Assembly (NCBI GenBank): GCA_014378285.1
Contig: JACMNZ010000538.1
Span: 1 to 5,051 of the forward strand
From: Pseudopedobacter sp.
GTDB taxonomy: Bacteria; Bacteroidota; Bacteroidia; Sphingobacteriales; Sphingobacteriaceae
Direction: 5' to 3'
Length of the DNA: 5,051 bases
The notes beneath the pieces are model-generated. The model was given only the letters and a program-made list of their open reading frames with translations, made no database searches and was not told the origin of the DNA. A program made the position numbers and the translations under genes. This document shows, piece by piece, positions 1-5,051 of the stretch (position 1 is the first letter of the stretch; each line of letters starts with the position of its first letter).

Positions 1-38
1 GGTAATTTATCAAGACTTAATTTTTCTCTAAAACTCAT
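1..38 (-). CDS. uppS: Isoprenyl transferase (undecaprenyl diphosphate synthase), N-terminal 12 codons only
   Basis: An ATG at 38-36 opens a frame that runs off the left edge and reads MSFREKLSLDKL, with the next codon beginning CC (Pro). This fits the N-terminus of Bacteroidota cis-prenyltransferases, where a short charged leader ending in a Leu-Pro pair precedes the HIAIIMDGNGRWA-type active-site segment; that segment lies outside the window. The enzyme makes the C55 lipid carrier for peptidoglycan and other envelope glycans. The start lies 23 bases after the stop of the PorG-like gene, in the same direction, and the leader is AT-rich with no Shine-Dalgarno, as is usual in this phylum. The NAD kinase, DUF6089 barrel, uppS, bamA order known from Bacteroidota is the main support. 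With only 12 residues visible, the call rests on position as much as on sequence. Confidence 0.72.
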   Translation of the reverse strand, partial: MSFREKLSLDKL

Positions 39-61
39 TTATTTTGATCGATATTTTACTT

Positions 62-850
62 TTAAAAGTAACAATTTTGGCTCACAAAGGTATAAGATAA
101 GGTTATACCCACAAACACATATCCATCCTTTTTTCTAAAATCACCGCGTTGGCTACCAGGAACCGCATTTTGATTGATAGAACGGTCTGCTAAAGATTGT
201 CTTATCATTGTTTTTTGCGGTGTATTGTCTTGCAGTTGTGCTGCCGTTGGATATACTCCGCTAACATCATCCAAATAATCTGTACTTAAATTTCGATAGC
301 CAATCTCGCCTAAAATATTAAAATACTTACCAAAATTATATTTAACACCCGCACCAAAAGGGATAGAATAAGCGGTTGTTTTATAATCAAAGCCTTCTGT
401 ATCATAATACTTTAATTCATAAGTGCTGCCTTTATAGTCGGTTTTAGGATTAAATAATGTTAATGCTACGCCAGTAAAAACAAAAGGAGTTATCCTTTTT
501 TGCATGAATTCAAATCCGTAATCAAAAAAATTAAACTCGACCGTTAAACTACCTTCCGATATTGGAGAGTAAAAACTTAAATTTCTATTGACCTCTTGGG
601 GATATTTTGATTTAGAATCATCATGGCTTATCTTACCTTGTAAAGCGGCAAGTTTTAAAGACCAATAACTATCAAAATTTCTTTTGATTTGAAAGCCTAA
701 GGCAGGCTCTTTAATTTTAAAATAATTGTTTTGGTTTAGGTCACCAATATAACCCATGCCGCCACCTGTAACCCCAACCTCCCAAGTTTGAGCGTTTGCA
801 AAAGATGCAAAAAGCATAAAAAGTATAAATACCTTAAAAGTTTGATTCAT
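62..850 (-). CDS. porG: PorG-like outer-membrane beta-barrel protein (DUF6089 family)
   Basis: This 262-residue protein has a clear signal peptide: a Lys at position 6, a hydrophobic core at about 7-17, then Ala-Asn-Ala before Gln21, a signal peptidase I site. The mature part is rich in aromatic and glycine residues with alternating short strands, as in a small outer-membrane barrel. It has a GGGMGYIGDLNQ segment near the mature N-terminus (29-40), a YRNLSTDYLDDVSGVY segment at 185-200 and an RGDFRKKDGYVFVGITLSYTF run ending at 255, all in the style of the DUF6089 family. From established knowledge, the Porphyromonas gingivalis gene at the same place, just before uppS and bamA, is PorG, a barrel associated with the PorK/PorN rings of the type IX secretion system. 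That this is its counterpart is an inference from synteny and family. It begins 9 bases after the NAD kinase stop, so it is probably co-transcribed. Family and location are firm; the secretion role is less so. Confidence 0.9.
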   Translation of the reverse strand: MNQTFKVFILFMLFASFANAQTWEVGVTGGGMGYIGDLNQNNYFKIKEPALGFQIKRNFDSYWSLKLAALQGKISHDDSKSKYPQEVNRNLSFYSPISEGSLTVEFNFFDYGFEFMQKRITPFVFTGVALTLFNPKTDYKGSTYELKYYDTEGFDYKTTAYSIPFGAGVKYNFGKYFNILGEIGYRNLSTDYLDDVSGVYPTAAQLQDNTPQKTMIRQSLADRSINQNAVPGSQRGDFRKKDGYVFVGITLSYTFVSQNCYF

Positions 851-859
851 TAAGAAGGC

Positions 860-1741
860 TTAGTAATTTCTGGTATCTATACCCCAAAGCAATTTATTTC
901 TTAACGTAGAGAGGTAAGTTTCATTGCTTAACCTTACCAAATTAATATTAAAATCTGCTCGCTTTAGATGTAGTCTAAAATTTGCATCAATTACTTCTGT
1001 TCTAGAATCGCAGCTTACCAAATATTTAGAACTTCTTCCTTCAATCTCAAAAGTCAGTTCGTTTTCATCTGATAAAATTACCGGTCTTACGTTTAAATTA
1101 TGCGGAGAAATTGGCGTGATTACAAAATTATTTGATCTTGGGAAAATAATCGGTCCGCCACAACTTAAAGAATAAGCTGTTGATCCTGTTGGCGTTGCAA
1201 CAATTAATCCATCTGCCCAATAAGAATTTAGAAACTCTCCATTTAAAAAACAATGGATTAAAATCATGGCAGATGTATCTCTTTTTAATATCGTAAAATC
1301 ATTAAGGGCAAAGTTTAAATCGCCAAATAAACCAGGTTGCGATTCTACTTTTAATAAACTTCTGGTATCTAAAGTGAAGTTTTTATTGATAAGAGCTTCA
1401 ATAGCAAATTTAATTCCTTCTTTATTAATACTTGCTAAAAAACCTAACCTACCAAAGTTGATCCCTATCATAGGAATACCCGAATCCCGTACCAATGTAA
1501 CGGTATCTAGCATCGTACCATCGCCGCCAAGGCTTATCATTACATCTATATTCCCGATTAATTCTTTATGGGTATTAAAAGACTTAAAAGTTTTTGGTAA
1601 GAAGAGTTTGTCTTTTAGAAAATCGTAGAAATCACTGTAAATCAGCACCTCTACTTCCCATTCTACCAAACAATCAAATACTTGCTGAACATAAGGTAAT
1701 ACCGAATTATTGAACTGTCTGCCGTAAACGCCTAATTTCAT
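860..1741 (-). CDS. nadK: NAD kinase
   Basis: The enzyme phosphorylates NAD+ to NADP+ at the 2'-hydroxyl of the adenosine ribose, using ATP or polyphosphate, and sets the cytoplasmic NADP(H) supply. All family hallmarks are visible in the 293 residues. GGDGT lies at 72-76, with catalytic Asp74. A GINFGRLGFL segment follows at 93-102. Asn147-Asp148 of the NE/ND motif sit in ALNDFTI. The glycine-rich NAD-binding stretch DGLIVATPTGSTAY runs 177-190 and leads into CGGPI at 194-198. A PHNLNVRP segment follows at 213-220. The length is normal for bacterial NadK and no key residue is missing. The ATG at 1741-1739 lies 9 bases after the CBS-ACT stop, and the stop lies 9 bases before the PorG-like start, so translation within one operon is likely. 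NAD kinase next to a CBS-ACT gene and a DUF6089 barrel is a conserved Bacteroidota arrangement. Confidence 0.97.
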   Translation of the reverse strand: MKLGVYGRQFNNSVLPYVQQVFDCLVEWEVEVLIYSDFYDFLKDKLFLPKTFKSFNTHKELIGNIDVMISLGGDGTMLDTVTLVRDSGIPMIGINFGRLGFLASINKEGIKFAIEALINKNFTLDTRSLLKVESQPGLFGDLNFALNDFTILKRDTSAMILIHCFLNGEFLNSYWADGLIVATPTGSTAYSLSCGGPIIFPRSNNFVITPISPHNLNVRPVILSDENELTFEIEGRSSKYLVSCDSRTEVIDANFRLHLKRADFNINLVRLSNETYLSTLRNKLLWGIDTRNY

Positions 1742-1750
1742 TTGAACATC

Positions 1751-2413
1751 TTAAAAACTAAGGTAATTCATCAAGGCATCAAACCTATCAGAATTTTTAT
1801 CATTTTGTATAGAAGAATTATAGGTAGCCAAAATTGTGTAATTATATCTTAAAAAAGAAGCTACAATCTGACTAATATCTGTTTTATTTATTTTTAAAGT
1901 AACCACCATTTTTGTAGAATCGGGAAGAATGTCTGTGTAAGAACTTAGTACTTGTGCATTTTCCGATTCTATAATTTGTGCAATATGTGCTAATGAATTG
2001 TCTCTATTCCCTATTTCTAAAAGGATAATCCCTCCAGGTTGAGAAACGGAAGTAATATTTGCCATATATTCTACCATTGTATTTATGGATATTAAACCTA
2101 AATAGTTAAGTTTATCATCCAATACAGGTAAAACTGTTACTTTTTGCTCGGCAAAGATTCTGATTGCATCGTAAATGTGTTGGTTTTGTAAAATGTAGGG
2201 ATTGATAAGCGATAAGCTTAAAGCACCAACTGGTGTGCTCTCGTCTTCCACTTCAATCATGTCGTCTTCAGAGATAAGACCTAAAAATTCTTGATGATTT
2301 ACAATTGGCAAATGACTGATCTTAAATTCTGCCATGCGTTCAAAAACTTTCTGCACAGGATCAGAAGTTTTTAGTTCTGGTATCGCATAAGAGATTAATT
2401 CGCTGGCAATCAT
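1751..2413 (-). CDS. CBS-domain pair protein with C-terminal ACT-like domain
   Basis: From the ATG at 2413-2411 this is a 220-residue soluble protein. Two CBS motifs make one Bateman module: CBS1 at about 5-55 (with HLPIVN and FLGLISEDDM) and CBS2 at about 72-120 (with VLPVLDD and YLGLISINTM). An ACT-like fold follows at about 125-200, beginning GGIILLEIGNRDNSLAHIAQ, then a short tail ending DRFDALMNYLSF. CBS pairs bind adenine nucleotides or S-adenosylmethionine and ACT domains often bind small metabolites, so a sensory or regulatory role is likely; ligand and target are unknown. The place directly before NAD kinase suggests, but does not show, a link to adenylate or NAD metabolism. The frame can be read one codon upstream to a TTG at 2416-2414, but the ATG is the better start: it shares a single base with the TGA of the upstream hydrolase (TGATG), which suggests translational coupling. 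No catalytic domain is present. Confidence 0.92.
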   Translation of the reverse strand: MIASELISYAIPELKTSDPVQKVFERMAEFKISHLPIVNHQEFLGLISEDDMIEVEDESTPVGALSLSLINPYILQNQHIYDAIRIFAEQKVTVLPVLDDKLNYLGLISINTMVEYMANITSVSQPGGIILLEIGNRDNSLAHIAQIIESENAQVLSSYTDILPDSTKMVVTLKINKTDISQIVASFLRYNYTILATYNSSIQNDKNSDRFDALMNYLSF

Positions 2414-3174
2414 CAAATATTGTTTTTTTGCAAAAAGTTTTTAAGAAAGATATTAAATTCTTCTGGTTGCTCCATCATTGGTGCATGACCACATTTATCT
2501 ACCCAATTTAATTCACAGTTGGATAACAGTTCATTGAATTCTACTGCAACTTCTGGGGGTGTAATTTTATCATTTTTACCCCAAATTAAGGATACTGGGA
2601 TTTTAATCTTATATAGATCTTTACTCATATTATGCCTAATAGCAGATTTTGCCATTGCCAATATCCTTATTACTTTGTGTCTGTCGTTTACGGTTGCGTA
2701 AACATCGTCTATCAATTCTTTTGTTGCCGTTTCAGGATCGTAAAATGTAAATTCTACTTTTTCTTTTATAAAATCATAACTCTCCCTTTTAGGGAAAGAA
2801 CCTCCAAAAGCATTTTCGTATAAACCAGAACTACCAGTTAAAACCAAGGCTTTAACATACTCTTGATGGGCCAAAGTATATATTAAACCCACATGGCCGC
2901 CCAAAGAATTACCTAATAAAGTAACTTGCTGATAGTTTTTATGCTTAACAAATTTATGAATGTATTTAGATAGGGTTTTAACTCCGGTAGTTAATAAAGG
3001 TAAATCATAAATGGGCAACATGGGTATTACTACTGTATATTGCCCCTTAAACTCCTCAATTACTTTTTCCCAGTTGCTTAATGCACCCATTAATCCATGA
3101 AGTAAAAGTAAAACCTCTCCTTTGCCCTCTTCAATATATTTGAAACCTTTTTCTTCCTTAATTATATACTCCAT
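2413..3174 (-). CDS. Alpha/beta-fold hydrolase (serine hydrolase)
   Basis: This 253-residue cytoplasmic protein has the full alpha/beta hydrolase layout. HGLMG at 26-30 follows a hydrophobic strand and forms the oxyanion hole. The nucleophile elbow is GNSLG at 88-92, with Ser90. The acid is probably Asp202 in WGKNDKITP, and the base is His230 in CGHAPMMEQP. A helical cap lies between about 118 and 180. There is no signal peptide. The WGxxD and GHxPxxEQPEEF style places it with the small-molecule esterase, C-C hydrolase and haloperoxidase-like group, but the substrate cannot be told from sequence. It is the first gene after the 124-base gap that carries a likely promoter, and its TGA overlaps the ATG of the CBS-ACT gene by one base, so it probably leads the operon. 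The leader has no Shine-Dalgarno. The fold and triad are secure; any specific activity would be a guess. Confidence 0.93.
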   Translation of the reverse strand: MEYIIKEEKGFKYIEEGKGEVLLLLHGLMGALSNWEKVIEEFKGQYTVVIPMLPIYDLPLLTTGVKTLSKYIHKFVKHKNYQQVTLLGNSLGGHVGLIYTLAHQEYVKALVLTGSSGLYENAFGGSFPKRESYDFIKEKVEFTFYDPETATKELIDDVYATVNDRHKVIRILAMAKSAIRHNMSKDLYKIKIPVSLIWGKNDKITPPEVAVEFNELLSNCELNWVDKCGHAPMMEQPEEFNIFLKNFLQKNNI

Positions 3175-3260
3175 AAAATGTTCACAAAATGATTGTGTGG
3201 TTGTAATGCTAAATTAATAGTCTAATTGTAATTTGAGTATAAAAACTAAATTAATTGCAA

Positions 3261-3296
3261 CAAAAGTACGATTTACAGTTTTGTAAAAAGAACAAA
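3261..3296 (-). promoter_or_regulatory. Putative Bacteroidota-type promoter for the hydrolase-nadK-uppS run
   Basis: On the minus strand, TACTTTTG (3268-3261) matches the phylum's -7 consensus TAnnTTTG exactly. A TTTG for the -33 element lies at 3296-3293, just after the yqeY stop. The spacer is 24 bases, slightly longer than the usual range of about 17-23, which is the main weakness. The predicted start of transcription would give a leader of roughly 80 bases before the hydrolase ATG. No other exact TAnnTTTG was seen on the minus strand in this gap. Confidence 0.45.
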
Positions 3297-3298
3297 AA

Positions 3299-3745
3299 TT
3301 ATGCTAATAAACTTTTAATGGTTTCTGAGATTGCTTTACCATCTGCTTTGCCAGAAAGCTCTTTATTTGCAACACCCATAATTTTACCCATTTCTTTTAC
3401 AGAAGTAACATTTAATTTTTTAATTAAGCCTTTAACATAAGCGTTTAATTCCTCTTGAGATAACTGCTGAGGTAAATATTTTTCAATTACCTCAATCTCA
3501 TCGGCCTCAATTTGATAAAGATCATCTCTATTTTGTGTTTTATAAATATCTGCAGATTCTTTTCTTTGTTTTACCAAACGTTGCAAAACTTTTATTTCTG
3601 CCTCTTCAGTAATTTCTTGTGATGCGCCTTTTTCTGTTTTAGCTAACAACAAAGCAGATTTTACAGCCCGTAAACTTCTAAGTGAAGTTTCATCCTTGGC
3701 CAACATGGCGGTTCTAATATCTTGATTTATCGTATTTTCTAACAT
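3299..3745 (-). CDS. yqeY: GatB/YqeY domain-containing protein
   Basis: This 148-residue, mostly helical protein matches the stand-alone YqeY family over its full usual length. An N-terminal helical part starts MLENTINQDIRTAMLAKDE and runs through LRAVKSALLLAKTEKG (25-40). A QRLVKQRKESADIY helix follows at 55-68, then the family signature EKYLPQQLSQEEL at 88-100. The C-terminal small helical domain ends in GKIMGVANKELSGKADGKAIS (120-140). This last part resembles the tRNA-binding tail of the GatB subunit of Asp/Glu-tRNA amidotransferase, so a tRNA-related role is usually proposed, though the function is not established. The start is the ATG at 3745-3743. A second ATG five bases upstream is out of frame and stops after three codons. 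In many Bacteroidota yqeY lies after ftsZ; here its upstream neighbour is a dehydrogenase, 121 bases away. Family assignment is firm. Confidence 0.95.
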   Translation of the reverse strand: MLENTINQDIRTAMLAKDETSLRSLRAVKSALLLAKTEKGASQEITEEAEIKVLQRLVKQRKESADIYKTQNRDDLYQIEADEIEVIEKYLPQQLSQEELNAYVKGLIKKLNVTSVKEMGKIMGVANKELSGKADGKAISETIKSLLA

Positions 3746-3755
3746 GACATTTTAT

Positions 3756-3785
3756 ATTGATTGAATTTTGATTGATTAAATTTTC
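3756..3785. repeat. Imperfect 15-bp tandem duplication in the yqeY leader
   Basis: Two adjacent 15-base units, ATTGATTGAATTTTG (3756-3770) and ATTGATTAAATTTTC (3771-3785), match at 13 of 15 positions on the plus strand. They lie 11-40 bases upstream of the yqeY ATG. In such AT-rich DNA a chance or slippage origin is likely. Confidence 0.45.
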
Positions 3786-3801
3786 AATTACAAATAATTG
3801 A
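3784..3801. other. AT-rich inverted repeat (7-bp arms, 4-base loop) between the dehydrogenase and yqeY genes
   Basis: TCAATTA (3784-3790) and TAATTGA (3795-3801) are perfect reverse complements around a CAAA loop. In the minus-strand transcript the stem follows the dehydrogenase gene but is followed by an A-rich stretch, not a U-run, so it is not a standard intrinsic terminator. It could be a weak operator or simply a chance AT palindrome. Confidence 0.3.
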
Positions 3802-3855
3802 TGAACTCATAACTAATAAACTCACTTCGCCAATGAACTTATGTACTAATGAACT
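3797..3855. repeat. Four-copy, about 16-bp-period imperfect direct repeat
   Basis: On the plus strand an 11-base unit recurs at 3797-3807 (ATTGATGAACT), 3812-3822 (ACTAATAAACT), 3829-3839 (GCCAATGAACT) and 3845-3855 (ACTAATGAACT), with start-to-start steps of 15, 17 and 16 bases. On the minus strand the unit reads AGTTCATTAGT and variants. The array fills most of the gap between the dehydrogenase stop and the yqeY leader. It encodes no open frame of note and has no palindromic unit, so it is unlike a CRISPR. It could be a degenerate intergenic repeat or a helically phased protein-binding site. Confidence 0.6.
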
Positions 3856-3866
3856 AAACTACTAAA

Positions 3867-4634
3867 TTAATTTCTCTCCATATAATATGGCGAAGCTTGA
3901 GCGGTTGGCATTATAATTAAATCGTTAATATTTACATGAGCCGGGCGGCTTGTGGCAAAATAGATAGTTTCTGCAATATCTTTAGCTTTTAAAGGTTCAA
4001 AACCATCGTAAACTTTTTTGGCTTTATCCTTATCTCCGTGAAAACGGACTTCAGAGAACTCGGTTTCTACAGCCCCGGGATTTATACCAGTAACTTTTAT
4101 TCCAAATTTTAATAAATCTATTCTCATCGACTGATTTAAAGCATCAACGGCATGTTTTGTAGCACAATAAACATTTCCGTTGGCGTAAACTTGTTTGCCA
4201 GCAATAGAGCCAATATTAATGATATGTCCTGATTTTTCAGAAATCATCCAATTAGAAACAATCTTAGAAACGTATAGCAATCCTTTAATATTAGTATCAA
4301 TCATGGTATCCCAATCAGAAAGTTTTCCATCTTGGATTGAGTCTAACCCTTGACTTAAACCTGCGTTATTAATCAAAATAGCTATCTTCTTTAATTCTGA
4401 TGGTAGATTATTGAGATGAGATTCTACATCCTCTTTCTTGCTTATATCAAAACAAAGTGTGGTTACTTTAACTTTAAATTCCTTTTCTAACTTAAGCATT
4501 AAATTATTCAGTTTTTCTTCTCTCCTACCGGTGATAATTAAATCAAAATTATTTGAAGCATATAATTCTGCACAAGCCTCTCCAATACCGGAAGTTGCTC
4601 CAGTAATTAAAACTATTTTATTCTCTATTGACAT
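3867..4634 (-). CDS. SDR-family NAD(P)-dependent oxidoreductase, YdfG-like
   Basis: This 255-residue classical short-chain dehydrogenase has a complete Rossmann fold and active site. The cofactor loop TGATSGIG is at 11-18 and NNAG at 89-92. The catalytic tetrad is Asn115, Ser143 (in IGSIAG), Tyr156 and Lys160 (YCATK). A PG motif lies at 186-187. GRREE after strand 2 (36-40) places two arginines where NADP-preferring enzymes bind the 2'-phosphate, so NADP(H) is the likely cofactor. The C-terminal HVNINDLIIMPTAQAS (233-248) closely resembles the tail of E. coli YdfG, an NADP-dependent 3-hydroxy acid/L-allo-threonine dehydrogenase, so a similar oxidation of beta-hydroxy acids is a reasonable inference. 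The natural substrate is not proven. The start is the ATG at 4634-4632, only ten residues before the glycine motif as expected. It is probably a single-gene unit, with 294 bases upstream and 121 downstream. Confidence 0.95.
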   Translation of the reverse strand: MSIENKIVLITGATSGIGEACAELYASNNFDLIITGRREEKLNNLMLKLEKEFKVKVTTLCFDISKKEDVESHLNNLPSELKKIAILINNAGLSQGLDSIQDGKLSDWDTMIDTNIKGLLYVSKIVSNWMISEKSGHIINIGSIAGKQVYANGNVYCATKHAVDALNQSMRIDLLKFGIKVTGINPGAVETEFSEVRFHGDKDKAKKVYDGFEPLKAKDIAETIYFATSRPAHVNINDLIIMPTAQASPYYMERN

Positions 4635-4688
4635 GATGTGAGTTTTTGTAATTGTTATTTATTGGTGATGAATGTAAAAATAAAATTC

Positions 4689-4792
4689 TTGGGGCGTTTT
4701 AACGGGCTTTACACTATATCTTTTTATTTACCTTCCTTCGCAACTCCGCTCAGGATTACAAATAAAAAGGATGCCGTTTCAATCCCTAACGC
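4689..4792. repeat. Repeat-like intergenic element with a long AT-rich hairpin
   Basis: This stretch differs from its surroundings, with GC-richer ends (TTGGGGCG at 4689-4696, CCCTAACGC at 4784-4792) around an AT stem. ATCTTTTTATTT (4718-4729) pairs with AAATAAAAAGGAT (4760-4772) with one bulged G. The stem encloses about 30 bases that include CTTCGCAACTCCGCTCAGGAT. CGTT-TT-AACG (4695-4704) forms a small extra hairpin. The order GGGGCG, CGGGCTTT, ATCTTTTT, stem, AAAAAGGATGCCG, TTTCAATCCCTAACGC resembles an element I recall from many intergenic regions of Bacteroidota, but this was not searched. A plus-strand open frame through it (4638-4877) looks fortuitous. Whether it acts as a terminator, a mobile remnant or a structured RNA is unknown. 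Confidence 0.55.
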
Positions 4793-4928
4793 AAATTTCA
4801 AATCGCCATTATCTATTCAACATGCTGACAATAGGAAGCTTATCCCATGCAAATCAAACCCCAATAGTGTATATTAATATTTATAATGAGTGTCTCCTTG
4901 CGCCATGAAGGCTAAATGAAAAAAATTG
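4793..4928. other. Intergenic stretch with no recognised feature
   Basis: Between the repeat-like element and the possible gene end at 4929 I see no convincing gene, tRNA, promoter consensus or terminator. The only local structure is a perfect 10-base palindrome, ATATTAATAT, at 4871-4880, and a weak three-pair GCC/GGC hairpin around 4902-4912. Together with 4635-4688 and the element itself this makes a 294-base gap upstream of the dehydrogenase gene. No exact TAnnTTTG promoter for that gene was found on the minus strand here. Confidence 0.5.
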
Positions 4929-5051
4929 TTACTCAAAGTATAAACTAAAGACAAAATTTCTTAAAAAAAGTTTGTCAATCGGGGTAGAATAAGGATGTTC
5001 TTCTCTCGTTAAAATACTATTTATGCTATTACTCAACTTTATTTCTGGCGA
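4929..5051 (-). CDS. Possible C-terminal fragment of an unrecognised protein (40 codons, cut by the window edge)
   Basis: From the right edge a minus-strand frame is open for 40 codons and ends at a TAA at 4931-4929. The other two minus-strand frames and the plus-strand frames nearby are broken by stops. The peptide starts SPEIKLSNSINSILTREE and ends FVFSLYFE. Its composition is protein-like, with mixed charged and hydrophobic residues, but I do not recognise a family. An open run this long is uncommon, though not impossible, by chance in DNA of this composition. The direction agrees with all other genes in the window. If real, its start lies to the right of the window and it would be followed by the repeat-like element. 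It could instead be non-coding. Confidence 0.4.
   Translation of the reverse strand, partial: SPEIKLSNSINSILTREEHPYSTPIDKLFLRNFVFSLYFE

Noticed and set aside
924..1175. 83-codon plus-strand open frame inside nadK
   Set aside because: It is antisense to the conserved C-terminal half of NAD kinase and has no independent support.
1266..1628. 120-codon plus-strand open frame inside nadK
   Set aside because: It lies fully antisense to NAD kinase, whose conserved motifs are all in the minus-strand frame.
2519..2823. Two overlapping plus-strand frames antisense to the alpha/beta hydrolase gene
   Set aside because: They are shadows of the hydrolase frame; one is very rich in Phe, Tyr and Cys, as expected from reading AT-rich DNA on the wrong strand.
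3209..3255. 10-bp direct repeat CTAAATTAAT at 3209-3218 and 3246-3255, seen again at 3862-3871
   Set aside because: It is made almost wholly of A and T in AT-rich DNA, and the third copy overlaps the end of a coding region, so chance is sufficient.
3797..3855. CRISPR-like array
   Set aside because: Units are 11 bases, imperfect and spaced by 4-6 bases, far from CRISPR repeat and spacer lengths, and there are no cas genes.
3746..3866. TAnnTTTG promoter for yqeY
   Set aside because: The nearest candidate on the minus strand, ATTATTTG at about 3791-3798, has TA in the wrong place; no consensus match was found.
4638..4877. 79-codon plus-strand open frame
   Set aside because: It runs through the repeat-like hairpin element, is opposite in direction to every supported gene, and its translation shows no domain-like pattern. 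It is probably a fortuitous frame.
4900..4914. GCC/GGC hairpin as a terminator for the possible gene at 4929-5051
   Set aside because: The stem is only three to four pairs and no T-run follows it on the minus strand.

Overview
The window is AT-rich and densely coded, and every supported gene lies on the minus strand, so transcription runs from right to left. The gene content and order (CBS-ACT protein, NAD kinase, DUF6089/PorG-like barrel, uppS), a TAnnTTTG-type promoter and the lack of Shine-Dalgarno sequences at starts all point to Bacteroidota. A Sphingobacteriaceae/Pedobacter-like genome is the best guess. This is inferred from synteny and sequence style, not from a database search.

Layout in the direction of transcription: (1) 5051-4929 may hold the last 40 codons of a gene that starts outside the window. 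(2) 4928-4635 is a gap holding a hairpin-bearing, repeat-like element (about 4689-4792) and otherwise nothing I recognise. (3) 4634-3867 encodes a classical short-chain dehydrogenase most like YdfG. (4) 3866-3746 is a gap with a short array of about 16-bp-period direct repeats. (5) 3745-3299 encodes a GatB/YqeY-family protein. (6) 3298-3175 is a gap with a plausible Bacteroidota promoter. (7) 3174-1 is a tightly packed run: alpha/beta hydrolase, CBS-ACT protein, NAD kinase, PorG-like outer-membrane barrel, then the first codons of uppS at the window edge. Gaps within this run are a 1-base overlap, 9, 9 and 23 bases, so it is probably one operon.

The operon joins genes with different jobs: NADP supply (NAD kinase), a probable nucleotide- or ligand-sensing CBS-ACT protein, an envelope beta-barrel probably tied to type IX secretion, and undecaprenyl carrier synthesis (uppS). 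In Bacteroidota such a block is normally followed by bamA, which would lie to the left of this window. The run reads as a conserved envelope/cofactor housekeeping cluster. The NAD kinase and the probably NADP-dependent dehydrogenase are both NADP(H)-related, but nothing in the sequence links them.

I found no mobile-element genes, CRISPR array, tRNA or rRNA, and no convincing new defence or biosynthetic system. The parts most worth a second look are the two intergenic repeat structures, the PorG assignment and the CBS-ACT protein of unknown ligand.
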